From Gymnodinialimonas ceratoperidinii (lineage in GTDB: Bacteria; Pseudomonadota; Alphaproteobacteria; Rhodobacterales; Rhodobacteraceae), in NCBI RefSeq assembly GCF_019297855.1, contig NZ_CP079194.1, forward strand, positions 1,971,501 through 2,035,500: DNA of 64,000 nucleotides, written 5' to 3'. This document shows positions 50,800 to 59,501 of this stretch, piece by piece. The stretch's first letter is position 1; every line of letters begins with the position of its first letter. The position numbers were made by a program, and so were the translations under genes. The notes under the pieces were generated by a model. It had not been told where the DNA came from and ran no database searches. It worked only from the letters and a program-made list of their open reading frames with translations.

Positions 50800-51801
50800 A
50801 TGCACATCGCCATCGCTGACATTCGCGCCGCCTCTGAAGCCGCGTTGCTTGCCCATGGGGCCGGGGCCTTTCAGGCGGCAGAGGTGGCCAAGGCCGTCGC
50901 GCGGGCGGAGGAGACCGGGAATATTATCTGCGGGCTCTACTACTTGGAGAGCTATTGCACGCAGCTGGCCTCCGGGCGGGTGGAGGGCACCGTCGAGCCT
51001 GAAATCTCAAAGCCCAAACAAGGTGTTGTGCGGGCCGACGCCCGCTTTGGCTTCGCGCAGCCGGCCTTTGCCCGCGCCTTGTCCCAGGCCGTTGCGGCGG
51101 CCCGTGACGTGGGTGTCGCGACCCTTACGGTGGCCCATGCCCATACCTGCACGTCGCTTGGCTATTTCACCGAGCAGATCGCGGCGGAGGGGTTGATCGC
51201 TATCGGTTTCACCAACGCCTCGGCCATCGTCGCCGCGCCGGGCGGCACGGCGCCGGTCCTGGGCACCAATCCGATTGCCATGACGATACCCGGCGACGAC
51301 GGGCCCTTGATGCACGCTGATTTCTCGACCTCGGCGGTGGCTCTGGGCAAAATCACCATGGCGAAGGCTGCGGGCGAGAAGATCCCCCTCGGATGGGCGG
51401 TGGACGCGGAAGGACAGCCCACGACGGACCCGGAAGCGGCGATCAAGGGCGCCCTGGTGAGCGCGGCGGGGCCAAAAGGATGGGCCTTCGGCCTGCTTGT
51501 CGAGGTGATGGCGGCGGGGCTGACCGGCTCGGTCAATTCGCTGGACGTGAAAGGCCTGAAGTTGCCGGACGGCAAGCCGCATGATCTGGGGCAGACCTAC
51601 CTGTTCATCGACCCAGACGCCCATGCGGGGCGCGACACGATGACGGCGCGTCTGCGCCGGGTGGCGGAGGTTTTGGAGAATGACGGCGGATCAGGGCGCA
51701 TTCCGGGCGTGCCGCGGCGGCATCTCGATCCGGTGGATGTGCCCGACGCACTCTGGGCGTCGGTGCAGGCCCTGGCAGGGCAGAAAACGGCGGGGGCCTG
51801 A
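50800..51801 (+). CDS. Ldh family (type II malate/lactate-like) oxidoreductase
   Basis: NAD(P)-dependent oxidoreductase of the Ldh_2/YjmC/DpkA family, 333 residues. Visible motifs include VAAPGGTAPVLGTNPIAMTIP, the HADFSTSAVALGKI segment and LVEVMAAGLTG, with the R-rich nucleotide-binding end HAGRDTMTARLRRV. Members reduce malate, ureidoglycolate, 2,3-diketo-gulonate or delta1-piperideine-2-carboxylate; the sequence does not tell which. I chose ATG 50800 with GAAGGGG upstream; a TTG at 50785 is weaker. A monocistronic gene facing msrA. Confidence 0.88.
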   Translation: MHIAIADIRAASEAALLAHGAGAFQAAEVAKAVARAEETGNIICGLYYLESYCTQLASGRVEGTVEPEISKPKQGVVRADARFGFAQPAFARALSQAVAAARDVGVATLTVAHAHTCTSLGYFTEQIAAEGLIAIGFTNASAIVAAPGGTAPVLGTNPIAMTIPGDDGPLMHADFSTSAVALGKITMAKAAGEKIPLGWAVDAEGQPTTDPEAAIKGALVSAAGPKGWAFGLLVEVMAAGLTGSVNSLDVKGLKLPDGKPHDLGQTYLFIDPDAHAGRDTMTARLRRVAEVLENDGGSGRIPGVPRRHLDPVDVPDALWASVQALAGQKTAGA

Positions 51802-51811
51802 ACCCCCGCCG
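51784..51811 (-). terminator. Rho-independent terminator shared by msrA and the Ldh-family gene
   Basis: CGGCGGGGG at 51788-51796 pairs with CCCCCGCCG at 51803-51811 around a six-base loop. On the minus strand it is followed by TTTT (51787-51784), so it ends the msrBA transcript. It overlaps the stop codon of the plus-strand gene, which it may also terminate. Confidence 0.8.
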
Positions 51812-51816
51812 CGCAT

Positions 51817-52326
51817 TCATTCAGCAGCAGTTGAGCGCTTGGGAAGGACCCAGTCCGGCCGCACGAAGTGGCAGGTGTAGCCATTGGGAATACGCTCGAG
51901 GTAATCCTGATGCTCGGGCTCGGCCTCCCAGAACGGCCCCGCGGGTTCCAGCTCCGTCACGACTTCACCGGGCCAGAGACCTGACGCGTTCACATCGGCA
52001 ATCGTATCCTCTGCGATCTCCTTCTGAGCATCGTCGACGTAGTAGATCGCGCTGCGATAGCTCATCCCGCGGTCGTTGCCTTGGCGGTTCAGCGTGGTGG
52101 GATCGTGGATCTGGAAGAAGAATTCCAGCAGCTTGCGATAGCTGATGCGGTCCGGATCGAAGATGATCTCGATCCCCTCCGCGTGGGTCCCGTGATTGCG
52201 GTAGGTCGCATTCTCGACGTCACCGCCGGTGTAGCCTACGCGGGTGGAGATCACCCCATCCATCTTGCGGATCAGGTCCTGCATCCCCCAGAAGCATCCG
52301 CCTGCCAGTACTGCCCGCTCGCTCAT
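51817..52326 (-). CDS. msrA: Peptide methionine-S-sulfoxide reductase MsrA
   Basis: Reduces the S-epimer of methionine sulfoxide in proteins; 169 residues. The active-site Cys lies in [10 protein letters not shown] near the N terminus. [21 protein letters not shown] and [15 protein letters not shown] are the typical substrate-site motifs. I chose ATG 52326, which overlaps the msrB stop by four bases. Only one Cys is present, so thioredoxin recycling through a second Cys in this protein is not available; an external thiol must regenerate it. Confidence 0.95.
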   Translation of the reverse strand: MSERAVLAGGCFWGMQDLIRKMDGVISTRVGYTGGDVENATYRNHGTHAEGIEIIFDPDRISYRKLLEFFFQIHDPTTLNRQGNDRGMSYRSAIYYVDDAQKEIAEDTIADVNASGLWPGEVVTELEPAGPFWEAEPEHQDYLERIPNGYTCHFVRPDWVLPKRSTAAE

Positions 52327-52772
52327 GCCACGTCCTCCACCTGGTCGATATATGCGCCGTAGCCTTCGGCTTCCATGTCGTCGCGGTGAATGAAGCGCAG
52401 CGACGCGGAGTTGATGCAATAGCGCAGGCCACCGCGGTCCGCGGGGCCGTCGGGGAAGACGTGTCCCAAGTGGCTGTCTCCATGGGTCGAGCGCACCTCG
52501 GTGCGGATCATGCCGAGGGAGGTGTCGCGCAACTCGTTGACCATCGAGGTATCGATTGCCTTAGTGAAGCTCGGCCAGCCGCAGCCGGATTCGTACTTGT
52601 CGGACGAGGCAAAAAGCGGCTCGCCAGAGACGACGTCGACGTAAATTCCCGGCTCCTTGTTGTCGAGGTACTCGCCCGTGCCGGGGCGCTCGGTGCCGTC
52701 CTGCTGCGTCACGCGGTATTGCTCCGGCGTGAGATTGGCGATCGCGTCGGGATTCTTTGTGTAATTGCTCAT
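52323..52772 (-). CDS. msrB: Peptide methionine-R-sulfoxide reductase MsrB, zinc-free type
   Basis: Reduces the R-epimer of methionine sulfoxide; 149 residues. The catalytic Cys is in [11 protein letters not shown] and the substrate region is SGCGWPSF with [10 protein letters not shown]. The two CxxC motifs that bind structural zinc in most MsrB proteins are missing: their places read VSGEP and STHGDSH. The gene is first in an msrB-msrA operon with a four-base overlap. ATG 52772 has a nearby GGAGG. The product lacks a signal peptide, so repair is cytoplasmic. Confidence 0.95.
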   Translation of the reverse strand: MSNYTKNPDAIANLTPEQYRVTQQDGTERPGTGEYLDNKEPGIYVDVVSGEPLFASSDKYESGCGWPSFTKAIDTSMVNELRDTSLGMIRTEVRSTHGDSHLGHVFPDGPADRGGLRYCINSASLRFIHRDDMEAEGYGAYIDQVEDVA

Positions 52773-52880
52773 GGGGCCTCCGCTTGGATGTCTGCGCAGG
52801 ATATGGGGGCGCGGCGGGAAATGTCCAACCCGCCGGACGTTCACGAAGCTGCGTTACCGCGCCACGATGCGGCGCAAAAG

Positions 52881-52914
52881 CAAAGCGCCCCGGCGGGCAG
52901 CACGGGACGCTTTG
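52881..52914 (-). terminator. Probable terminator of the DUF882 gene
   Basis: On the minus strand CAAAGCGTCCCG (52914-52903) pairs with CGGGGCGCTTTG (52892-52881) with one wobble, and CTTTTG follows. It lies about 95 bases after the DUF882 stop and before msrB. The T-tract is short, so efficiency is uncertain. Confidence 0.5.
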
Positions 52915-53008
52915 AAAAATAATTGCAGAACTTCACGGAGGGTAGGGAACCGGACAGGGCCGGGCGCGTTAATCGAGCATGACACCCGCACTGCGCCCTC
53001 AATCTGTC

Positions 53009-53566
53009 TTAGCTGCCCCAGCTGCGAACGGGGCCGCAGTCCATGTGTACGAAGTTGCTGCTGGAGTAGCGACCGACACCGCCGGCGTTGCAGGCACGCG
53101 CGGCCTGGAACATCTGGTTGATCGACCGCGACTGGAGTTGCACGTCCGCCGCTTCGCCCACCATGTGGCGGGAGCGGCTTGCAACGCCGGAAGAGCGCCG
53201 ACGCAGCATCGCGTTGGTCTCGGGAGAGCGGTAGCCCGACAGAAGCGTGTAGGGCTCCGTCGTGTCCATCAGGTTGTGCGCAGCGGCCAGGATGTCGACT
53301 GTGCGAGCGTTGATTTCGATCACACCATCCGTGCGCCAATCGCGCATGAAGTAGTTAACCTCTTCCAAAGCGGGAGCGATGTATTCGCCCTCGATCCAGT
53401 AGATCATGTTCAGGCTCTCGCCCGAGCGACCGTTGTACATGTTGAGCCGGCGAATATCGCCCGCGCCGCGCAACAAGCCGGTCGCGTTGGCCATCACCGG
53501 CGCTGCGGCAACAGTTGTGGCTGCGAACGCCCGGAGAAGCGAGCGTCGTGAGAATTGTGTCGTCAT
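53009..53566 (-). CDS. DUF882/YcbK family murein peptidase-like protein
   Basis: Exported protein of 185 residues with a twin-arginine signal (SRRSLLRAF, then an Ala-rich core to MANATG). The mature domain is a peptidase M15-like fold: the metal-binding SRHMVGEAADV (His then Asp) and the closing HMDCGP with His/Asp. E. coli YcbK (MepK) cleaves peptidoglycan cross-links of the 3-3 type. It is divergent from an L,D-transpeptidase, which makes those links, so the pair likely remodels the wall. Confidence 0.88.
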   Translation of the reverse strand: MTTQFSRRSLLRAFAATTVAAAPVMANATGLLRGAGDIRRLNMYNGRSGESLNMIYWIEGEYIAPALEEVNYFMRDWRTDGVIEINARTVDILAAAHNLMDTTEPYTLLSGYRSPETNAMLRRRSSGVASRSRHMVGEAADVQLQSRSINQMFQAARACNAGGVGRYSSSNFVHMDCGPVRSWGS

Positions 53567-53976
53567 GGGAATCTGCCCCTTTTAGCTGCCCGTTCCGTAT
53601 CAGCAGGATCAAGTCGTTCGTCCAAAACGACCCTTACGATCCATGCGCTGTCCCCACAGGCTTAGTGTGTGTTGAATGACACAATCGAAACTTTTCTGGA
53701 AGAGCCATTGCACTTCGCGACCAGCATGCCTTCGATTCTAGGCAAGTTTCTGCCGGTTTAGCGGGTCTGTGGTGGCGAACTCGAGCCAACCCGGAGATCA
53801 CGTGATCTCGTACCATTCTCTGTCGAACCATCCTCTCAATACGGAAATCCACCGTTGCCCGATTGAAACTACACATAAAAACTTACAGAAACGTGAATAG
53901 ACAGTCATTGCCTGTCACGCGACTGTAGAACAAAGCCGCGCCGATCCAATTCTTTACCGCCCCGGGGAAACCTAAC
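53567..53976. other. 410-base divergent intergenic region, with 16-bp perfect palindrome at 53794-53809
   Basis: Separates the DUF882 gene (minus) from the L,D-transpeptidase gene (plus). It is AT-richer than the surroundings, as expected for promoters. The main structure is GAGATCAC-GTGATCTC, a perfect 16-bp palindrome at 53794-53809. An 80-codon minus-strand frame (53634-53876) has no ribosome-binding site or protein character and I do not call it. Confidence 0.6.
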
Positions 53977-55572
53977 ATGTTGAAATTCGCTAAATTTTCG
54001 CTTCTTTCGTTGGCCCTTGCCGGCGTGCCGATGGCGACGACCATGCTGACCCCGGTTCAAGCCGAAGCGCAGGCTTTTTCCTCGCTGCGTCAAGCCATTG
54101 CGGAGGCTTCCTCCACCGAAGAGCAGCTGGCAGCCTTCTATCGCGAGCGCGATTTTCAGCCGATCTGGACGACCGCGGACGCCGCCGACCGCCGGAATGC
54201 GCTGTTCAGCGCCTTGGCGGAGGCCTCGAACCACGGTTTGCCGACTCAGCGCTATGACACGACGGACCTCGTGGCGGCTTTCGAGTCGGCGACGAATCCC
54301 TACGAGATGGGCCGCGCCGACGTTCAGGCGTCGCTCCTTTTCCTGCGTTACGCGCAAGACATCCACTCCGGCTTCCTGGAGCCCGGCGAAATCGTGGGCG
54401 ACATCGTCCACACCCTGCCGCGTCGCGATCCGCTGGAATTGTTTACCGAGTTCGTGAGCGCCAATCCCTACGAGTACATTTCGACGCTCGCCCCGCAGCA
54501 CCCCGAATACACACGCCTGATGCGCGCCAAGCTGCGTCTTGAGCGTCTGATCGACGAGGGAGGCTACGGGCCGACCGTCGCCGCGGGCTCTCTCGCGCCC
54601 GGTGCGACCGGCGCGCCTGTCGTGCAGCTTCGCAACCGCCTGATGGCGATGGGCTACCTCGACCGCTCGGCCACCGCGACTTATGACGTGAACCTGCAGC
54701 AGGCCGTGCTCGAGTTTCAGGTCGACAACGGCATCACCGCGGACGGCATCGCCGGGGGCGAGACGATCCGTGCGGTCAACCGTTCCGCCACCGAGCATCT
54801 GTCCGAGGTCATCCTCGCAATGGAGCGGCAGCGCTGGCTCAACTTCGACCGCGGCGAGCGCCATGTCTTCGTGAACCTTCCCGATTTCCACGTCCGCGTG
54901 ATCGATGACGGCGAGATCACCTTCATCACCCGCTCCGTCATCGGCTCGCGCGACAGCGACCGTCGCACGCCGGAGTTCTCCGACACAATGGAGCACATGG
55001 TCATCAACCCGAGCTGGTACGTGCCGCGCTCCATCGCGCGCGACTACATCCCGCGTATCCTTGCGGGCGGGGCCAACCATCTGGAGTTGATGGCCAACGG
55101 CCGTCCGGTAAGCCGGCGCAACGTGGATTGGAGCCGCGTTTCGGCGAACAACTTCCCCTTCGACCTGCGCCAGCCCCCCGGTCCGCGTAACGCGCTCGGT
55201 CTGGTGAAGTTCATGTTCCCGAACCGCTGGAACATCTACCTGCATGACAGCCCGGACCAGTACCTGATGACCCACGAGGTCCGCGCTTACTCCGCTGGTT
55301 GCGTGCGCCTCGATGACCCCTACGAGTTCGCCTACCACCTGCTCGCCGCCCAGGAGGAGGATCCGCAAGGCTTCTTCGACCGCATCCTGAACTCGGGCCG
55401 CGAGACCCAGGTGAACCTCGACGTGCCGCTGCCCGTGCACCTCGTCTACTGGACCGCTTGGGTCGACACCGACGGCCGCCTGAACTTCCGCAACGACATC
55501 TACGGGCGCAACGCCCAGTTGCGGCAGGCGATCGAGAACCTTGGGGTGGAGATCAGAGGCGTGAACAGCTAA
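53977..55572 (+). CDS. L,D-transpeptidase, YcbB type
   Basis: Periplasmic cross-linking enzyme, 531 residues. Signal peptide at 1-30 (core [13 protein letters not shown]). A scaffold domain follows (about 35-190), then a peptidoglycan-binding domain (about 205-265, [15 protein letters not shown] ... [11 protein letters not shown]). The YkuD catalytic domain lies about 290-460 with its His upstream and the nucleophile in [11 protein letters not shown]. It forms 3-3 cross-links and can attach lipoproteins. The SAGC form replaces the common SHGC. A GGGGAAA site precedes the ATG. Confidence 0.93.
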   Translation: MLKFAKFSLLSLALAGVPMATTMLTPVQAEAQAFSSLRQAIAEASSTEEQLAAFYRERDFQPIWTTADAADRRNALFSALAEASNHGLPTQRYDTTDLVAAFESATNPYEMGRADVQASLLFLRYAQDIHSGFLEPGEIVGDIVHTLPRRDPLELFTEFVSANPYEYISTLAPQHPEYTRLMRAKLRLERLIDEGGYGPTVAAGSLAPGATGAPVVQLRNRLMAMGYLDRSATATYDVNLQQAVLEFQVDNGITADGIAGGETIRAVNRSATEHLSEVILAMERQRWLNFDRGERHVFVNLPDFHVRVIDDGEITFITRSVIGSRDSDRRTPEFSDTMEHMVINPSWYVPRSIARDYIPRILAGGANHLELMANGRPVSRRNVDWSRVSANNFPFDLRQPPGPRNALGLVKFMFPNRWNIYLHDSPDQYLMTHEVRAYSAGCVRLDDPYEFAYHLLAAQEEDPQGFFDRILNSGRETQVNLDVPLPVHLVYWTAWVDTDGRLNFRNDIYGRNAQLRQAIENLGVEIRGVNS

Positions 55573-55603
55573 ATCTCGACCCGTGTCGGACGCGGGGAAG
55601 AGC

Positions 55604-56701
55604 ATGGCTGAATTCAGCATCAGGGAAATCGCAGCGGCGCTTGGGGCAGAGGCCCTGGGCGCCGCTGATCTTTTGGTAAGCGGTGTCGCCGAACCCGCCA
55701 CAGCCGGGCCTGAGCATCTGGCCCTCGCCATGCGGCCCGAATACGCGGAAGGCTTGCGGACGGGCCAGGCGCGCGCAGCCGTCATCGGGGCCGGCATGGA
55801 TTGGCAAGATCTTGGGCTGGAAGCCGCCATCGTGGCGCCGCGTCCGCGCTACGCCATGGCAGGTGTCACCGCCGCGATGGACCCGGGTCCGGATATTGCG
55901 CCCGGCGTGCATCCCTCGGCCGTCATCGACGAGAGCGCGCAGATCGGCGCGCATGCTGCCATCGGCCCGTTCGTCGTCGTCGGCGCAGGCGCGCAGATCG
56001 GCGCACGGGCGCGCATCGCCTCCCACGTCTCCATCGGCGCGGGCGCCCAGATCGGTGACGATGCGCTGATCCACGAGGGCGTGCGCATCTGTCACCACGT
56101 CCGCATCGGCGATCGCTTCATTGCACAGCCCGGCGCGGTTCTGGGGGGCGATGGCTTCAGCTTCGTCACCCCGCAAAAGTCGCAAGTGGAAGCCGCGCGC
56201 GAAAGCCTCGGCACCGCCACCGACGCCGCGATCGAGCAATCCTGGACCCGTATCCACTCCCTCGGCAGCCTCGTCATCGGCGATGATGTGGAGATCGGCG
56301 CCAATGCAGCCATCGACCGGGGCACCATCGCCAATTCCGAGATCGGCGACGGCACCAAGGTCGATAACCTCGTCCATATCGGCCACAACTGCGTCATCGG
56401 GCGCGATTGCCTGATTTGCGGTCAGACGGGCTTTGCTGGCTCCGTCCAGATGGGCGACCGCGTGGTTCTGGGCGGCAAATGCGGGGTCAGCGACAACATC
56501 ACCATCGGCTCCGACGTGGTGGCCGCGGGCGCCTCGAAGCTCTTCACCAATGTGCCCTCGGGGCGCATGGTCATGGGCCATCCGGCGGTGAAAATGGACA
56601 CCCATGTGGAGATGTACAAAGCCCTGCGCCGCTTGCCGCGCACGTCCCGCATCGTCCAGGCGCTGCAGAAAGCCGTTTCCAACCCCGACAAGACATCTTA
56701 A
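55604..56701 (+). CDS. lpxD: UDP-3-O-acylglucosamine N-acyltransferase LpxD
   Basis: Lipid A biosynthesis enzyme that N-acylates UDP-3-O-acyl-glucosamine with an acyl-ACP; 365 residues. The N-terminal uridine-binding domain (about 1-100) is followed by left-handed beta-helix hexapeptide repeats ([19 protein letters not shown] type). The catalytic His lies in [11 protein letters not shown]. It is not beside bamA, lpxA or fabZ as in the usual lpx cluster, but starts an lpxD-acp-KAS set. A second lpxD elsewhere is therefore likely. ATG 55604 follows GGGGAAG. Confidence 0.92.
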   Translation: MAEFSIREIAAALGAEALGAADLLVSGVAEPATAGPEHLALAMRPEYAEGLRTGQARAAVIGAGMDWQDLGLEAAIVAPRPRYAMAGVTAAMDPGPDIAPGVHPSAVIDESAQIGAHAAIGPFVVVGAGAQIGARARIASHVSIGAGAQIGDDALIHEGVRICHHVRIGDRFIAQPGAVLGGDGFSFVTPQKSQVEAARESLGTATDAAIEQSWTRIHSLGSLVIGDDVEIGANAAIDRGTIANSEIGDGTKVDNLVHIGHNCVIGRDCLICGQTGFAGSVQMGDRVVLGGKCGVSDNITIGSDVVAAGASKLFTNVPSGRMVMGHPAVKMDTHVEMYKALRRLPRTSRIVQALQKAVSNPDKTS

Positions 56702-56730
56702 ATCCCCACCTGAACAGCGGGGAGAGAGCC

Positions 56731-56997
56731 ATGGCCCAGACCGTCCGAGAGAAGATCATCGCCATCATCGCCGAGCAGGCCATGCTGGAGCCCTCCGACG
56801 TGACCGAAACCGCGACGTTGGAAGACCTCGGGATCGACAGCCTAGGGCTGGTGGAATCGATCTTCGCCATCGAAGAGGCCTTCGATATCCAGGTGCCCTT
56901 CAATGCCAACGAGCCCGAGGCCTCGGAGTTCGACATCTCTTCTGTTGCCGCCATCATCCGCGCGGTCGAAGGGCTCTTGGCCGAGCAGAAGGTCTAG
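56731..56997 (+). CDS. Acyl carrier protein (specialised copy)
   Basis: Phosphopantetheine carrier of 88 residues. The attachment Ser37 is in LGIDSLGLVE; helix I starts VREKIIAIIAEQ and helix III is EFDISSVAAIIRAVEGLL. A GGGGAGAGAG site precedes the ATG. It lies between lpxD and a ketoacyl synthase, apart from the usual fabD-fabG-acpP-fabF order, so it is probably a dedicated carrier, comparable in context to AcpXL, which carries a long acyl chain for lipid A. That comparison is contextual. Confidence 0.9.
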   Translation: MAQTVREKIIAIIAEQAMLEPSDVTETATLEDLGIDSLGLVESIFAIEEAFDIQVPFNANEPEASEFDISSVAAIIRAVEGLLAEQKV

Positions 56998-57000
56998 CCC

Positions 57001-58206
57001 TTGCGCCGCGTCGTCATCACCGGGCAGGGCACGATCAACGCCCTCGGCACCGATGTGCCCACGACGTTGGAGGCCTTCCGCGAGGGACGCTGCGGCATCT
57101 CGGATCTGGAGCTGCGCGACGTCGAGAGGCTGAGCGTGAAGATCGGCGGGCAGGTGAAGGGCTATGACCCCGAGAGCCTGTTCAACCGCCAGCAGATCGC
57201 CCTCTACGACCGGTTCACCCAGTTCACGATGATCGCTGCGCGACAGGCGCTCGAGGGGATGAGCTTCTCGGGCGAGGACGCGATCCGCGCGGGCGTCGTT
57301 CTGGGCACCGCAGGCGGCGGCGTGAACACCTGGGACGAGAATTACCGCACGGTCTACGAGGAGGGAAAGAACCGCGTGCATCCCTTCGTCGTGCCCAAGC
57401 TGATGAACAACGCGGCCGCCTCTCACGTCTCGATGGAATGGAACCTGAAGGGGCCGTCGTTCTCGGTGGCGACCGCCTGCGCCTCGTCGAACCACGCCAT
57501 GGGGCAGGCCTTCAACCTGATCCGCTATGGCGGCGCCGACGTGATGGTCACCGGCGGCTCCGAGGCGATGCTCTCGTTTGGCGGCGTCAAGGCGTGGGAA
57601 GGGCTGCGCGTGATGTCAAAGGACGCCTGCCGCCCGTTCTCGGCCAACCGCAACGGTATGGTTCAGGGCGAGGGCGCGGCGGTCTTCGTTTTCGAGGAAT
57701 ATGAGCGTGCCCGCGCGCGCGGTGCCGACATCCTCGCAGAAGTGGTGGGCTTCGCCATGACCTCCGACGCCGCCGACATCGTCATGCCGTCGCAGCAGGG
57801 CGCCGCCCGCACCATCAGCGCGGCGCTCAGGGACAGCGGATTGAACGCGGGCGACGTGGGCTACATCAACGCCCATGGCACCGGCACGGCCGCCAATGAC
57901 AAGGTCGAATGCGCCGCCGTGGCCCATGCCTTCGGCCCCCATGCCGACGATCTGATGATCTCCTCCACCAAGTCGATGCATGGCCACCTGATCGGCGGCA
58001 CCGGCGCGGTCGAGCTTCTGGCCTGCATCATGGCGCTCAAGGACGGCATCATCGCGCCGACCATCGGCTACGAGGAGCCGGACCCGGAATGCGCCCTCGA
58101 CGTGGTCCCCAACGAGGCGCGCGAGGCGAAGGTCACGGCCTGCCTGACGAATGCCTTCGCTTTCGGCGGCTTCAACGCGGTGCTGGCGCTGCGCGCCGCG
58201 CCCTGA
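57001..58206 (+). CDS. Beta-ketoacyl-ACP synthase, FabF-like
   Basis: Chain-elongating condensing enzyme, 401 residues. The Cys-His-His triad is complete: Cys in VATACASSNHAM, His in NAHGTGTAANDK and His in SMHGHLIGGTGAVE. Translation most likely starts at TTG 57001 (RRVVITGQG is the family start), three bases after the acp stop. With the preceding ACP it could build a special acyl chain for the LpxD reaction. Convergent with ialB; a bidirectional terminator lies between. Confidence 0.92.
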   Translation: MRRVVITGQGTINALGTDVPTTLEAFREGRCGISDLELRDVERLSVKIGGQVKGYDPESLFNRQQIALYDRFTQFTMIAARQALEGMSFSGEDAIRAGVVLGTAGGGVNTWDENYRTVYEEGKNRVHPFVVPKLMNNAAASHVSMEWNLKGPSFSVATACASSNHAMGQAFNLIRYGGADVMVTGGSEAMLSFGGVKAWEGLRVMSKDACRPFSANRNGMVQGEGAAVFVFEEYERARARGADILAEVVGFAMTSDAADIVMPSQQGAARTISAALRDSGLNAGDVGYINAHGTGTAANDKVECAAVAHAFGPHADDLMISSTKSMHGHLIGGTGAVELLACIMALKDGIIAPTIGYEEPDPECALDVVPNEAREAKVTACLTNAFAFGGFNAVLALRAAP

Positions 58207-58218
58207 GTGACGGCCAAG

Positions 58219-58250
58219 AAAAAGGCCCGCGCGGATCGCTCTGGCGGGCC
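58219..58250. terminator. Bidirectional terminator between KAS and ialB genes
   Basis: GGCCCGC at 58224-58230 pairs with GCGGGCC at 58244-58250. The minus-strand reading ends in TTTTTCTT (58223 downwards), a good tail for ialB; the plus-strand tail TGTTTG is weaker. Confidence 0.75.
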
Positions 58251-58273
58251 TGTTTGACAGAGCGGCGCGAGTC

Positions 58274-58966
58274 TTATTCGCTGGCCGCCTCACCTTCGCC
58301 TTCGGCCTCTTCCGCGCCTTCTTCAGCCGCGCCCTGCTGTGCGGCGGCCTGCTGTTCGGCGAGGAATTCCCGCACGCCCACGATCCGCTCTTCCAGCGAG
58401 TCGAAGGCCGCAGTGAAGCCGCGCAGGGACGCCGTCGTCGGCACCGGCGCGCCGCCCATCTGGCCAAGCTCGTCACGGACCAGCGCGAAAAGCACCACCT
58501 GCGTGTCGGCGCCATTCTCGAACTGCGCCACGTTCTCTGCGGTCAGCGAAAGCTGCACGAAGCAGCCGATATTGCGGCAGAAGGCAAAGGGCACCACGGC
58601 CGGCTCGGTATCATCCACGCGGATCTGCAGGCCGGGGCTCAGCAGCGTGTCGAGAGGCGTCAGGATCGTCGCGTTGGCGACCGTCTCACCATCATCGATC
58701 AGCGCGGCGGCGATCCGGAACTCGGCAACCGGGTTGCCGTTTTCCTCTTCCAGAAGTTGGAACATCTCGCAGCGGTCGGGCATCTCGTCGGTCTCGGCCC
58801 GGATGCAGCGCACCTGCCAGTCGCGGAAGATCTCGGCGACATAGGGCTCCCCCGCCTCGACTTCCGAGCGGTCCGGCAGAACCAGAGGCTCGGCCTGGGC
58901 CAGAGCCAGTCCGGGCAGGGTGAGTGCGGCCAGAAGGCCAGCGGCGAGCGGCTTCAAGAAAGTCAT
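58274..58966 (-). CDS. Invasion-associated locus B (IalB) family protein
   Basis: Exported protein of 230 residues. Signal peptide with cleavage after ALAQA (about residue 25). The IalB domain shows EIFRDWQVRCIRA, CEMFQLLEEENG and FCRNIGCFVQLSL, with paired cysteines that probably form disulfides. The C-terminal 35 residues are Gln, Ala and Glu rich and low in complexity. Despite the name, IalB proteins are common in non-pathogenic alphaproteobacteria, where their envelope role is unclear. Confidence 0.9.
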   Translation of the reverse strand: MTFLKPLAAGLLAALTLPGLALAQAEPLVLPDRSEVEAGEPYVAEIFRDWQVRCIRAETDEMPDRCEMFQLLEEENGNPVAEFRIAAALIDDGETVANATILTPLDTLLSPGLQIRVDDTEPAVVPFAFCRNIGCFVQLSLTAENVAQFENGADTQVVLFALVRDELGQMGGAPVPTTASLRGFTAAFDSLEERIVGVREFLAEQQAAAQQGAAEEGAEEAEGEGEAASE

Positions 58967-59185
58967 GCGATGCGCGTCCTTTTAAACTTAAGTCAGATGC
59001 AACCCGGCGTGCGGGCTTTCAATGACGGTGGCTACCACGGCGAAGGCGGGTCTGTCAGGCGCAAAATGCGGCATCGGCAAAGGCTTGCGGATGACGAGGC
59101 GGCAGAAGGAGAGGGGGCAAAGACGGTGCAGTGGCTCTCTCACCGGGCGTCCGCCGCGGGTCAGACACACCCCTCGAAAAAGGCG

Positions 59186-59216
59186 AAAGGGTCCGCAGTA
59201 CGGACCCTTTTCTTTT
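59186..59216 (+). terminator. Strong rho-independent terminator without an upstream gene
   Basis: AAAGGGTCCG (59186-59195), loop CAGTA, CGGACCCTTT (59201-59210), then TCTTTT. The ten-pair stem and T-rich tail point to plus-strand termination, yet the nearest gene to the left (ialB) runs on the minus strand. It implies a short unannotated plus-strand transcript starting between about 58970 and 59150. Confidence 0.7.
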
Positions 59217-59355
59217 GTCTCTCCCTGTCGGACTGGCCGACTTGTGTACCGGAACGTAAGCGACGCTTTGCAAGCCGTCAACAGTGCATTTCGAGGAAAG
59301 TTACGGTACGGAATTTGCAGTGGATTTGAGGCGGTTCCAGCGAGGATCACGACCG

Positions 59356-59435
59356 AAAAAAGCCGCGCCAGTGTGGCGCGGCCAGTTGACAGGGAGGAAG
59401 TCATCACCAGCCATCTGGCCGGGTGATGAACTCAC
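59356..59435 (-). ncRNA. Candidate anti-Shine-Dalgarno small RNA (cuckoo/CcsR-like)
   Basis: On the minus strand: a hairpin TCATCACC...GGTGATGA (59429-59401), the unpaired sequence CTTCCTCCC (59400-59392), then the terminator stem GCCGCGCCA-CAC-TGGCGCGGC (59382-59362) followed by six T. CUYCCUCCC is the conserved motif of alphaproteobacterial cuckoo/CcsR small RNAs. The 5' end is not determined and no clear promoter is seen, so length is approximate. Confidence 0.45.
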
Positions 59436-59501
59436 TCTGGCGTACAAATGTTAAAAATGTATTGTCTCGAGCAGAAAAAACGAAATCGGGGGCGATGAGT
59501 G

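Larger units (their letters stand above)
58967..59501. other. 535-base intergenic region with two terminators and a likely small RNA
   Basis: No protein gene is supported. It contains a strong plus-strand terminator (59186-59216), a minus-strand terminator (59362-59382 plus T6) and a further hairpin at 59401-59429. Neither terminator follows an identified gene on its strand, so at least one non-coding transcript is expected here. Confidence 0.6.

Noticed and set aside
53634..53876. 80-codon minus-strand frame in the DUF882/L,D-transpeptidase intergenic region
   Set aside because: No ribosome-binding site, no recognisable domain, and it runs through the palindrome in a promoter-like AT-richer stretch.
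59022..59426. 134-codon plus-strand frame in the 58967-59501 region
   Set aside because: It runs straight through a strong terminator hairpin and the candidate small RNA, and its composition is non-protein-like.
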